Notes under the pieces: generated by a model | Told to the model about the DNA's origin: nothing | Seen by the model: the letters and a program-made list of their open reading frames with translations, nothing else | The model's database searches: none | Shown here: positions 7,153 to 14,154 of the stretch, piece after piece | Layout of the letters: the number at the start of each line of letters is the position of its first letter | Numbering within the stretch: the stretch's first letter is position 1 | Assembly (NCBI GenBank): GCA_016934595.1 | Contig: JAFGSM010000177.1 | Span: 1 to 32,181, forward strand | Reading direction: 5' to 3' | Source: a bacterium | GTDB lineage: Bacteria; SZUA-182; DTGQ01; JAFGSM01 | DNA length: 32,181 nucleotides | Translations under genes and position numbers: made by a program

Positions 7153-9398
7153 TGGCGGTCTCCTCCCCTTCTGGAATCATCACGCCTGGGCCTGCGGTCT
7201 TCGGGATGCCTTCCATCCCTGTGATTACGGGGCGGCCTGTGGTGGGAGTCATGGTAACTATGATGCCTTTCATCACTCACAGGAGGCCTGTAATCAGGAT
7301 CTGAAGGATCGGGTTTTGGTAAAAGCTCTTTTCTCCCCAGTTTAACCTTCCCCTCCGAATCAATCCCTATAACTTTGACCTTTATTATATCGCCCTCCTT
7401 TATCTCATCCTCTATGCGGCGGAAATATTTATGGCTGATCTCCGTCTTATGAAGAAGGCCATCTGTGCCGGGCAGGATTTCGATAAATGCCCCAAAATCG
7501 CATATCCTCTTTACCTCCCCATCGTATATCTTTCCTACCTCTGGCTCCTCGATAAGTGCAAGCACCATATCACGCGCCTTGTTGTTTTTCTCCTCATCCG
7601 CTGATGATATGGTCACCCTGCCTTCATCGTCTATATCGATCTTGACCTCGGTCTGCTCAATTATACCTCTGATGGTTTTTCCGCCTGGCCCGATTACCGT
7701 GCCTATCTTCTCCTTGGGTACCTGCACAAACATGATCTTTGGGGCATATTTGGAGATGTTCGGCCTTGGGCTGGCCAGGGCCTCCAGCATCTTGTCCAGG
7801 ATATGTATCCTGCCCTCGCGGGCCTGTCTCAATGCCTGTGCCATGATCTCCTTGCCCACCCCTGCAATCTTGACATCCATCTGAAAGGCCGTTATACCAT
7901 CCCTTGTGCCTGCGACCTTGAAATCCATATCTCCTAAATGGTCCTCCATGCCCATGATATCGCTCAAAATTGCGAATTCCTCACCCTCCTTGACAAGCCC
8001 CATTGCAATGCCTGCCACAGGGGCCTTTATAGGGACCCCCGCATCCATAAGAGAGAGGGCGCCTCCGCACACGGAGGCCATAGACGAGGAACCGTTTGAC
8101 TCCAGGATATCGGCAACTATTCTTATAGTATAGGGGAAGACCTCTGGCAAAGGTATAACAGCCTGAATGGCGCGCTCAGCCAATACCCCATGCCCTATCT
8201 CCCTCCTTCCAGGAGAGCCCAGAAATTTTGTCTCGCCTACGCTAAAGGGCGGAAAGTTATAATGGAGCATAAAGCTCTTAAACCTTTCTCCAAGTAAATC
8301 ATCTATCTTCTTTTCATCCTCAGGCGTCCCAAGCGTGGCTATCGCCAATGCCTGTGTCTCTCCCCTTGTAAAAAGGGCCGACCCATGTGTCCTGGGGAGG
8401 ACGCTGACCTTACAATCTATGGGCCTTATGTCTGTCCAGCCCCTTCCATCCGGTCTCTTTTTCTCTTCCAGAATAAAGCTGCGGGCAGTCTCCTTTATAA
8501 GCTCCTCTATGATGGAAGAAACCTGCAATTCGGTCTCTTTATCCTCAGCAGCTCCGGAGACAAACTCCGCCAGGGCGTTTTCTTTGATCTCGCGAAGCCT
8601 CTGGTTTCGCGCCATCTTCTCAGGGATCAATATCCCTTCGCTTAAAAGGGGCTCAACAAGACCTCTTACCCTTTCAACGAGTTCATCGTCTATCTGCTTC
8701 TCCTGCACATCCTGTTTCGGCAAACCAATCTTTTGTCTCAGTTCTTCCTGAAGGGCTATAATAGGCTGCAATTGCCCGTGGCCAAAAAATATGGCGTCAA
8801 GCATGGTCTCCTCGGAGACCTCTTTCGCCATGCCTTCAACCATTGTCATGGCATCCTTTGTGCCTGCCACTATTATATTTATTTTGCTTTCTCCAAGCTG
8901 TTCATAGGATGGATTTACAATGAATTCGCCCCCGATCATGCCTACCCTGACAGCGGCTACAGGCCCCAGGAAAGGGATATCCGATATGGACAGGGCGCAA
9001 GATGCCCCTATCAGTGAAAGTATGTCAGGGTCATTTTCCTGGTCAGCAGATAAAACCATAGCTATAATCTGAGTCTCTTTAAAATAATCCTTTGGGAAGA
9101 GTGGACGGATGGGCCGGTCAATGAGACGGCCGGTAAGTATCTCCTTTTCGCCTGGCCTTCCCTCCCGCTTAAAAAATCCGCCCGGAATCTTGCCCGCCGC
9201 ATAGGATTTTTCCATATAGTTGACAGTCAGCGGGAAAAAATCCCCTCGTTCCTTTTCCTCTTTTTCACAAACAGCAGTCACCAAGACAACCGTATCTCCA
9301 TACCTTACGGTTACAGATCCATTGGCCTGCTTTGCCATCAGGCCCGTACTTATATTTAAAATCCGGTGCCCGATTTGCAGTTCTAACATCTCTACCAT
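7149..9398 (-). CDS. pnp: Polyribonucleotide nucleotidyltransferase
   Basis: PNPase is a trimeric 3'-5' phosphorolytic exoribonuclease of the RNA degradosome that uses phosphate and releases NDPs. In its 749 residues two RNase PH domains flank a helical linker. The second holds the catalytic segment MDFKVAGTRDGITAFQMDVK, with the conserved Asp pair. A KH domain follows (IGTVIGPGGKTIRGI), then an S1 domain (GKIYDGEVKRICDFGAFIEI). The C-terminus is an unusual His/Arg/Asp-rich tail of about 45 residues (for example HHSYHDSHHRPPRNHRDGRH). The start is the ATG at 9398, with GGAGGT eight bases upstream. It follows rpsO by 71 bases, the common bacterial order. Confidence 0.97.
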   Translation of the reverse strand: MVEMLELQIGHRILNISTGLMAKQANGSVTVRYGDTVVLVTAVCEKEEKERGDFFPLTVNYMEKSYAAGKIPGGFFKREGRPGEKEILTGRLIDRPIRPLFPKDYFKETQIIAMVLSADQENDPDILSLIGASCALSISDIPFLGPVAAVRVGMIGGEFIVNPSYEQLGESKINIIVAGTKDAMTMVEGMAKEVSEETMLDAIFFGHGQLQPIIALQEELRQKIGLPKQDVQEKQIDDELVERVRGLVEPLLSEGILIPEKMARNQRLREIKENALAEFVSGAAEDKETELQVSSIIEELIKETARSFILEEKKRPDGRGWTDIRPIDCKVSVLPRTHGSALFTRGETQALAIATLGTPEDEKKIDDLLGERFKSFMLHYNFPPFSVGETKFLGSPGRREIGHGVLAERAIQAVIPLPEVFPYTIRIVADILESNGSSSMASVCGGALSLMDAGVPIKAPVAGIAMGLVKEGEEFAILSDIMGMEDHLGDMDFKVAGTRDGITAFQMDVKIAGVGKEIMAQALRQAREGRIHILDKMLEALASPRPNISKYAPKIMFVQVPKEKIGTVIGPGGKTIRGIIEQTEVKIDIDDEGRVTISSADEEKNNKARDMVLALIEEPEVGKIYDGEVKRICDFGAFIEILPGTDGLLHKTEISHKYFRRIEDEIKEGDIIKVKVIGIDSEGKVKLGRKELLPKPDPSDPDYRPPVSDERHHSYHDSHHRPPRNHRDGRHPEDRRPRRDDSRRGGDRH

Positions 9399-9469
9399 TT
9401 AGACATACCTCCACTCCATTTTCTTGGTGTATTGCCGAAAATACTCTAACTAAATGCCATAGGAAGAAA

Positions 9470-9739
9470 TTACTTTCTGATCCCTAATTTCTCTATGATA
9501 ACCTTGTATCTTTCCAAATCTTTATTTTTCAGATAATTCAGCAGCCTTCTACGCTGGCCAACCAGCTTAAGTAAACCCCTGCGGGAATGATGATCCTTTT
9601 TATGCATCTTGAAATGCTCATTCAGATAAGTTATTCTCCCGCTAAGCAGGGCGATCTGAACCTCGGGAGATCCCGTATCGCCCTCATGAAGCCTGAATTT
9701 ATCTATCAATTCACTCTTTTTCTCTTTGGCTAATGGCAA
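9470..9739 (-). CDS. rpsO: 30S ribosomal protein S15
   Basis: S15 is a primary 16S rRNA binding protein of the small subunit. The sequence [16 protein letters not shown], then [19 protein letters not shown] and RRRLLNYL is diagnostic. I start at TTG 9739-9737 because this gives the canonical 89 residues ([12 protein letters not shown]...) and sits eight bases after AAGGAGG (9748-9754). A GTG at 9748 in the same frame lies inside that ribosome binding site. An ATG at 9743-9741, closer to it, is out of frame and gives only ten codons before TGA. The overlap may tune expression. It is followed by pnp. Confidence 0.95.
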   Translation of the reverse strand: MPLAKEKKSELIDKFRLHEGDTGSPEVQIALLSGRITYLNEHFKMHKKDHHSRRGLLKLVGQRRRLLNYLKNKDLERYKVIIEKLGIRK

Positions 9740-9823
9740 GCATAACACCTCCTTTCCATACTTTTATAGATAATAAAAATAACACAAAATGCTGATAAAG
9801 TAAAGGCTTGAATAATTCTTTGC

Positions 9824-10195
9824 CTATTCCAGACTGTACTGGGCGAATGCGGATTCGGATTCCCAAACCCTGGCCCACTCCAGCCGGGCAGGCTCTTTTT
9901 CCAGCTTCTTGGAGAGCTCTTCAAAAACATGACGCGCCAGGTTTTCCGATGAAGGGTTCTGTGTTTTAAATGGCTCGATATCGTTAAGAAAGGCATGATC
10001 GAGCAGGGAAATAACATCCTGGAGCATCCCCTTCAACACCTTGAAATCTATCCCTAATCCTATCGGATTCAATACATCCGTCTTTGCCATGACCTGGACG
10101 CGCCAGTTATGCCCGTGCAGACCCTCACACTTGCCTTCATATCCCTTGAGCTGATGTGCTGCGGCAAAACTAGATTGCACCATAAGTCTATACAT
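9824..10195 (-). CDS. queD: 6-carboxytetrahydropterin synthase (QueD/PTPS family)
   Basis: This T-fold enzyme converts dihydroneopterin triphosphate to 6-carboxytetrahydropterin in queuosine synthesis. The zinc ligands are H14 (FAAAHQL), H27 and H29 (LHGHNW); the catalytic Cys is C23 (KCEGLHGH); the D66-H67 pair (LLDHAF) and a late Glu in VWESESAF complete the site. The length of 123 is typical. The Cys-Glu-Gly-Leu-His spacing favours QueD over eukaryote-type pyruvoyl-tetrahydropterin synthase, but other PTPS-like roles cannot be excluded. Its ATG overlaps the ispG stop by eight bases (ATGTATAG), so the two are coupled. No other queuosine gene is in the window. Confidence 0.9.
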   Translation of the reverse strand: MYRLMVQSSFAAAHQLKGYEGKCEGLHGHNWRVQVMAKTDVLNPIGLGIDFKVLKGMLQDVISLLDHAFLNDIEPFKTQNPSSENLARHVFEELSKKLEKEPARLEWARVWESESAFAQYSLE

Positions 10196-11306
10196 CTTTT
10201 ATCCCTTTCTCCTTCTCTAATAATATATCCTTTACCTCGGAAAGTAATGCCTCTGCTATATGTCCCTCATTTACGGTCTTTATGATCTCACCTTTCCGGA
10301 AGATCACCCCTTTCCCCTTTCCGCCCGCCACACCCACATCGGCGTCCCTTGCCTCGCCAGGGCCGTTGACCACACATCCCATAACGGCGACCTTCAATGT
10401 GACGCTGATATTTTGCAGTTCCCTTTCAATCCTCTCTGCCAATCCGAATAAGTCTATATGGCAGCGGGCGCATGTCGGGCAGGATATGACCTCGACCCCC
10501 CTTGACCTGAGACCCAGAGACCTCAATATCTCATATCCGGCCTTTACCTCAAGCAAGGGGTCGCCTGTTATTGAGACCCTTATGGTATCTCCGATCCCTT
10601 CGGACAACAGTATCCCCATAGCCACGGCTGATTTGATCGCCCCGCTGAAAGGCCCTCCCGCCTCAGTCAGGCCCAGATGAAACGGATAATCCGTCTTTTG
10701 CGCCATCAGACGGCAGGCTTGAATCATCATGCCTGCATGTGATGATTTCAAGGACAGCTTGATCATGTCAAAGCCTTGGGATTCGAAAAGTTCTATGTGC
10801 CGCAATGCGCTTTCTGCCATGGCCTCCACAGCAGGCCCACCGAATTTTTCAAACAGGTCCTTCTGCATGGAACCGGCATTTACGCCTATGCGGATAGGTA
10901 TCTGCCTCGATTTTGCCTCCCTTATGATCTTTACCACACGTTCTTTTGATCCTATATTGCCGGGGTTGATCCTTATGCCGTCCACGCCCTGGCGAATCGC
11001 CCCGATAGCCAGGCGATAATCAAAGTGACAGTCAGCGATTATAGGCACTGGCGAAGACTTTTTTATCTCCCCGATTGCCTCGACGGATTCATTGTCAGGC
11101 ACGGAGATCCTTACTATCTCACACCCTGCATCGGCAAGCGCCATGACCTGGGAAAGGGTTGCTGCCACATCCCTTGTATCCGTCTTTGTCATGGACTGAA
11201 CACTTATGGGCGCGCCTGCGCCTATCAGGACGTCGCCTACCCTGATCTGCCTGGTTTTTCTCCTTTTGATATTCAAACCTAATCCAAGTTTTTTTCCTTT
11301 GACCAT
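10188..11306 (-). CDS. ispG: 4-hydroxy-3-methylbut-2-enyl diphosphate synthase
   Basis: This 4Fe-4S enzyme of the MEP isoprenoid pathway reduces MEcPP to HMBPP. The N-terminal TIM-barrel half is clear (RRKTRQIRVGDVLIG, GAPISVQSMTKTDTRD, ADCHFDYRLAI, RINPGNIG). The C-terminal cluster domain has CPTCARC and the later CVVNGPGEA, which supply the cluster cysteines and Glu. The reading frame opens further upstream (to 11396), but those residues are lysine-rich, lie inside the preceding gene and match nothing in the family. The ATG at 11306 (MVKGKKLGLGLNIKRRKTRQ) or a TTG 10 codons later are the realistic starts. With the ATG it overlaps the small membrane protein gene by 28 bases. Confidence 0.95.
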   Translation of the reverse strand: MVKGKKLGLGLNIKRRKTRQIRVGDVLIGAGAPISVQSMTKTDTRDVAATLSQVMALADAGCEIVRISVPDNESVEAIGEIKKSSPVPIIADCHFDYRLAIGAIRQGVDGIRINPGNIGSKERVVKIIREAKSRQIPIRIGVNAGSMQKDLFEKFGGPAVEAMAESALRHIELFESQGFDMIKLSLKSSHAGMMIQACRLMAQKTDYPFHLGLTEAGGPFSGAIKSAVAMGILLSEGIGDTIRVSITGDPLLEVKAGYEILRSLGLRSRGVEVISCPTCARCHIDLFGLAERIERELQNISVTLKVAVMGCVVNGPGEARDADVGVAGGKGKGVIFRKGEIIKTVNEGHIAEALLSEVKDILLEKEKGIKDV

Positions 11307-11509
11307 GCGTCTTTTACCTTTTCCGTATTTTTTCTTAACTCCTTCTCGCCCTCCTTGCATAATTTTCCAAACTGTCTTTTCATCTCCACCTCCCACTCCT
11401 CCATCTTCTCTCCGGCGCGGATAAAGGCCCTGCCACCTCCAAAAAATACAAACGCCGCAAAAATTAGCGCGAGAAAAAACAGATATATAATCTTTCTCAA
11501 GATATTCAT
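11279..11509 (-). CDS. Small single-span membrane protein, unknown
   Basis: This 76-residue protein has an N-terminal membrane segment (IIYLFFLALIFAAFVFFGG, about residues 7-25) followed by a highly charged helical tail rich in Lys and Glu (KMEEWEVEMKRQFGKLCKE...). The ribosome binding site GGGGGA lies four bases before the ATG and overlaps the end of tsaE, whose stop is one base away. The 3' end overlaps ispG. I do not recognise a family. The topology (short cytoplasmic start, one span, charged tail) would suit a membrane anchor or assembly factor, but this is not shown. Confidence 0.7.
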   Translation of the reverse strand: MNILRKIIYLFFLALIFAAFVFFGGGRAFIRAGEKMEEWEVEMKRQFGKLCKEGEKELRKNTEKVKDAWSKEKNLD

Positions 11510-11510
11510 A

Positions 11511-12056
11511 TTATCCCCCTTTTGTAGTTGACTTGGTTTTTATGGACAGATCATAGCTGCCGCTGCAGAAGCGTTCCATGTAGCCTTCTCCATAAGCAAT
11601 AAATTCTATGCTTCGGTCAGACGGAGAAAGGCTTTTTATGCGTATCTTAAGATATGCCTCTGGCAGTATGCCTTCGGCACGTTCAGCCCACTCGATAAGG
11701 CTCACGCCTTCGCCAAAAAAATACTCTTCATACCCAAGATCCAGTATCTCATCTTGACATGAAAGCCTGTAAAAATCAAAGTGGTATATGGGCAATCTCC
11801 CTTCATACCTGTTCAATATAACAAAACTTGGGCTTGTAATATAGATATGTTCCGGCACATCCAGGCCGCGGCATATCCCTTGGATTAGGCAGGTCTTCCC
11901 TGCGCCTAAATCTCCTGAAAATGCCAGGATGTCCCCAGGCAATATTTTTCCGGCTACAATGCGGCCAAGATTCATTGTGTCTTCGGGGGATCTGCTTATA
12001 TGATCAAACGCCATTTTTTCTTCTATCCCGGAAATAAACCTCGTTATTTTTTTCAT
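11511..12056 (-). CDS. tsaE: tRNA t6A37 ATPase TsaE
   Basis: TsaE is the ATPase of the TsaB-TsaD-TsaE complex that makes threonylcarbamoyladenosine at tRNA position 37. The Walker A motif GDLGAGKT is at residues 48-55. It is followed by the family segments SPSFVILNRYEG, HFDFYRL, LGYEEYFFGEGVSLIEWAERA. The chosen ATG (12056) gives MKKITRFISG, but it touches a REP-like element and lacks a good ribosome binding site. The ATG at 12014 (MAFDHISRSPEDTMNLG) fits the usual family start equally well. The gene follows the TonB-like gene and precedes the small membrane protein and ispG. Confidence 0.93.
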   Translation of the reverse strand: MKKITRFISGIEEKMAFDHISRSPEDTMNLGRIVAGKILPGDILAFSGDLGAGKTCLIQGICRGLDVPEHIYITSPSFVILNRYEGRLPIYHFDFYRLSCQDEILDLGYEEYFFGEGVSLIEWAERAEGILPEAYLKIRIKSLSPSDRSIEFIAYGEGYMERFCSGSYDLSIKTKSTTKGG

Positions 12057-12089
12057 TCTTCGTGATGCCACAAAGTGGCATGAGTGTTC
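12047..12089 (+). repeat. REP-like element, copy C
   Basis: TTTCATTCTTCGTG is followed by a perfect hairpin ATGCCACAAAGTGGCAT and GAGTGTTC. It lies in the gap between the TonB-like gene and tsaE and touches the first tsaE ATG. Orientation is the same as copies A and B. Confidence 0.75.
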
Positions 12090-12132
12090 AGAATTTTCTT
12101 GAAATTTTAAGGGATGCCGTTTATCCTGAAGA

Positions 12133-12948
12133 TTATTCCAATCTGAAATATATCCTTATTATGCCTTCCTGGGATTCCCTTCCGGTGGAACGCTCAAACC
12201 GCCAGGAGTATATATATGCAAGAGCTTTCTCTTCCAGCCCTGCCGAAAGCTTCTGGACAGGGATCGCATTGATTACCTCGCCGTGCTCATTCACCCAGAA
12301 TCGCAGCTTGACAATCCCCTCCTCATCCCCATGATATAAAGGGATACTTTCCGGTCTTCTGACCCATTTTCTGGGCTCGCCTTTCCATGTGATATCAGGG
12401 GTAGTTGACTGGTGTTTCTCTTCAGGGAATTCCTCTTCTGACAGAGGCGCATTTATGCCTCCTAAATCTGCGGCTTTAGAGGGGGCTTTGTATGCCTTTG
12501 CCGCCTTTGGGGCCTGATATGGAACTATATCCTCAGGCCATGGCCCTGTAAATTCTTCAGGCCATATTGATTCAAGCTCCATTGAGTCAAACATTACGGA
12601 TTGTTTTGGAAGATTTACGGTATGTAATGTCTTTATATAGTCCGGTCTGTCCCGTAATCCTGTCTCTCTCTTCTCTATAATGTTATCCGTAACCACTTTT
12701 CCTGTTTGAATGGCGTTTCCGGATATCCAGCTTCTATCCACAGTGGAAAAATCGCCAGTACGGGATTCAGTATCAGGCCCTTTATTTTCGGATTCAATCA
12801 AAAGGGGATCTTCATATAGATTAACCGACAAAACAGGGGGTATATCTATAATCTGTAAAGGATTTATCCTGGGCCACAGGGCGATTACAATCACATGCAC
12901 AGCTAATGAAATCAGGACGGCATAACAAAGCCTTATGTTACTATTCAT
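12133..12948 (-). CDS. TonB-like energy transducer
   Basis: This 271-residue protein has a short N-terminal tail, one membrane span (CYAVLISLAVHVIVIAL, about residues 8-25) with the His typical of TonB anchors, and a long periplasmic spacer. It ends in a TonB C-terminal domain (about 195-271), recognised by GIVKLRFWVNEHGEVINAIPVQKLSAGLEEKALAYIYSWRFE-type spacing. The spacer has only a modest Pro/Ala/Lys stretch (VPYQAPKAAKAYKAPSKAA), much weaker than in classical TonB. It is encoded directly after ExbB and ExbD homologues and two secreted TPR proteins, so it probably transmits proton-motive force to an outer-membrane or periplasmic partner. No TonB-dependent receptor is in view. Confidence 0.85.
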   Translation of the reverse strand: MNSNIRLCYAVLISLAVHVIVIALWPRINPLQIIDIPPVLSVNLYEDPLLIESENKGPDTESRTGDFSTVDRSWISGNAIQTGKVVTDNIIEKRETGLRDRPDYIKTLHTVNLPKQSVMFDSMELESIWPEEFTGPWPEDIVPYQAPKAAKAYKAPSKAADLGGINAPLSEEEFPEEKHQSTTPDITWKGEPRKWVRRPESIPLYHGDEEGIVKLRFWVNEHGEVINAIPVQKLSAGLEEKALAYIYSWRFERSTGRESQEGIIRIYFRLE

Positions 12949-12981
12949 TTAAGCCTAATTGCCCTTATCAGCATCAAAATT

Positions 12982-12999
12982 ACTTTTTACGAGGCCATC
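12982..12999 (-). repeat. Dispersed word GATGGCCTCGTAAAAAGT (minus)
   Basis: This copy reads GATGGCCTCGTAAAAAGT on the minus strand, with no mismatch to the one at 21925. It lies within the 76-base gap between the ExbD and TonB-like genes, so it would be transcribed inside the operon. Confidence 0.7.
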
Positions 13000-13024
13000 A
13001 ATAACCATTTGTTTTAATATCCGG

Positions 13025-13444
13025 TCATGAGGATTTATCTGAAGATTCAGGTCTTGTGGCTATCGCCATATTCTCCAGCCCTGCCTTCTTTGCCATATCC
13101 ATAACCTTGACCACCATACCATGCCTGGCCATCTCGTCCGCATGTATTATCAAAACAGGGTCTTTCATCTCTTTGGCCTTTGTCTCTATCGCCGTTTTCA
13201 AATCCGCAAGGCTCACCAATTTATCATTCATATAAAACTGCCCTTCTTTGGTAATAGTGACTTCAAGCCTCTTTTCGGATTTCACGGGATCTGTTGCCGC
13301 CTTGGGCAGTTTGATCTTAAGACCAGGAACAGCGGAAAAAGTTGTCGAAACCATCAAGAATATAAGCATCAGGAAGACCACATCTATTAAACTCACTATA
13401 TTGATTTCAGGAACTATCTGATGGTTTTTACCCGAAAAGTTCAT
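13025..13444 (-). CDS. ExbD/TolR-family proton channel subunit
   Basis: This 139-residue protein has one membrane span (about 17-37) carrying the proton-relay Asp at position 21 (VSLIDVVFLMLIF), followed by a periplasmic domain (LEVTITKEGQFYMND, PVLIIHADEMARHGMVVKVMDMAKKAG). The start ATG at 13444 is preceded by AGGGGG. A longer frame to 13540 lies inside the ExbB gene and lacks family character. The first codons overlap the end of the ExbB gene by 17 bases, so expression is coupled. ExbB-ExbD pairs form a proton-driven motor in the inner membrane that powers TonB or related partners. Confidence 0.95.
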   Translation of the reverse strand: MNFSGKNHQIVPEINIVSLIDVVFLMLIFLMVSTTFSAVPGLKIKLPKAATDPVKSEKRLEVTITKEGQFYMNDKLVSLADLKTAIETKAKEMKDPVLIIHADEMARHGMVVKVMDMAKKAGLENMAIATRPESSDKSS

Positions 13445-14078
13445 CCCGACCCCCTTTCCGTGGTTCATGCTCCCTGGTTCGTTCTTCCAGTATATCCAGG
13501 AGCTCCATGGATGTACTTTCCATCTCCAGCACATAGGCATTGGCCTTTTTCAAGAAATAGTTATGAACAACCAGGGTAGGTATGGCCACTATAAGACCGG
13601 CTGCGGTTGTGATCAATGCCTCTGATATGCCGCCTGCCATGGCAGTAGGATGGCCTACGCCCTGTAATGCTATGACCTGAAAGACCTTTATCATGCCGGT
13701 CACTGTCCCAAGAAGCCCCAAAAGCGGTGAAATAATGGCTATTGTTGCCAGCACCGCCAGATATCTGAACAATTTATCTGCCTCTTTCTTTCCGGCATGC
13801 TCAATGGCCTCTTTGATATGATCACGGGGCTGATCCTTTTTTAAAATACCTGCCTCCATGACCTTGGCGATAGGCAAAAGGTTGTGAGAACATATTGCAA
13901 TGGCCTCCTGCACCATATCCTCATTCAGCACCTTCTTCATTTTGGACACAAACTCAGGAGGATGTATCCTGCTTTCCCTCAAAGAATAGAACCTTTCGAG
14001 CGTGATCGCAAGGGCGATCACCGAACAACACAGAATCGGGATCATCATTATCCCGCCTTTAAAGATTAAATCGATCAT
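13428..14078 (-). CDS. ExbB/TolQ-family proton channel subunit
   Basis: This 216-residue MotA/TolQ/ExbB protein has three membrane spans, at about residues 9-28, 104-128 and 150-175. The hallmark segment ISPLLGLLGTVTGMIKVFQ, followed by ISEALITTAAGLIVAIPTLVVHNYF, lines the channel. The ATG at 14078 is preceded by GGGGGGAG. It forms the pentameric part of the motor with the ExbD protein encoded immediately after it. The position downstream of two TPR genes and upstream of a TonB-like gene suggests one dedicated envelope machine. Confidence 0.95.
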   Translation of the reverse strand: MIDLIFKGGIMMIPILCCSVIALAITLERFYSLRESRIHPPEFVSKMKKVLNEDMVQEAIAICSHNLLPIAKVMEAGILKKDQPRDHIKEAIEHAGKKEADKLFRYLAVLATIAIISPLLGLLGTVTGMIKVFQVIALQGVGHPTAMAGGISEALITTAAGLIVAIPTLVVHNYFLKKANAYVLEMESTSMELLDILEERTREHEPRKGGRDELFG

Positions 14079-14130
14079 AACTCCCCCCTGTATTAATGCA
14101 TTTCATCTGTTATTTTTATCTCCATTTGTG

Positions 14131-14154
14131 AATCGAAGATTCGTGTGCGTTTCA
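14131..14154 (+). repeat. Short REP variant E
   Basis: AATCGAAGATTCGTGTGCGTTTCA matches the 24-mer at 21769-21792 at 20 of 24 positions. It looks like a REP-like element that has lost its central hairpin (TTCGTG joined to GCGTTT). Its last three bases are the TGA stop of the large TPR gene on the minus strand. Confidence 0.5.

Noticed and set aside
11307-11396. Extended N-terminus of IspG from an upstream start
   Set aside because: The 30 extra residues are Lys/Gly-rich, lie inside the small membrane protein gene and do not match IspG proteins.
13445-13540. Extended N-terminus of the ExbD protein
   Set aside because: Those codons overlap the ExbB coding region, and a good ribosome binding site marks the ATG at 13444.
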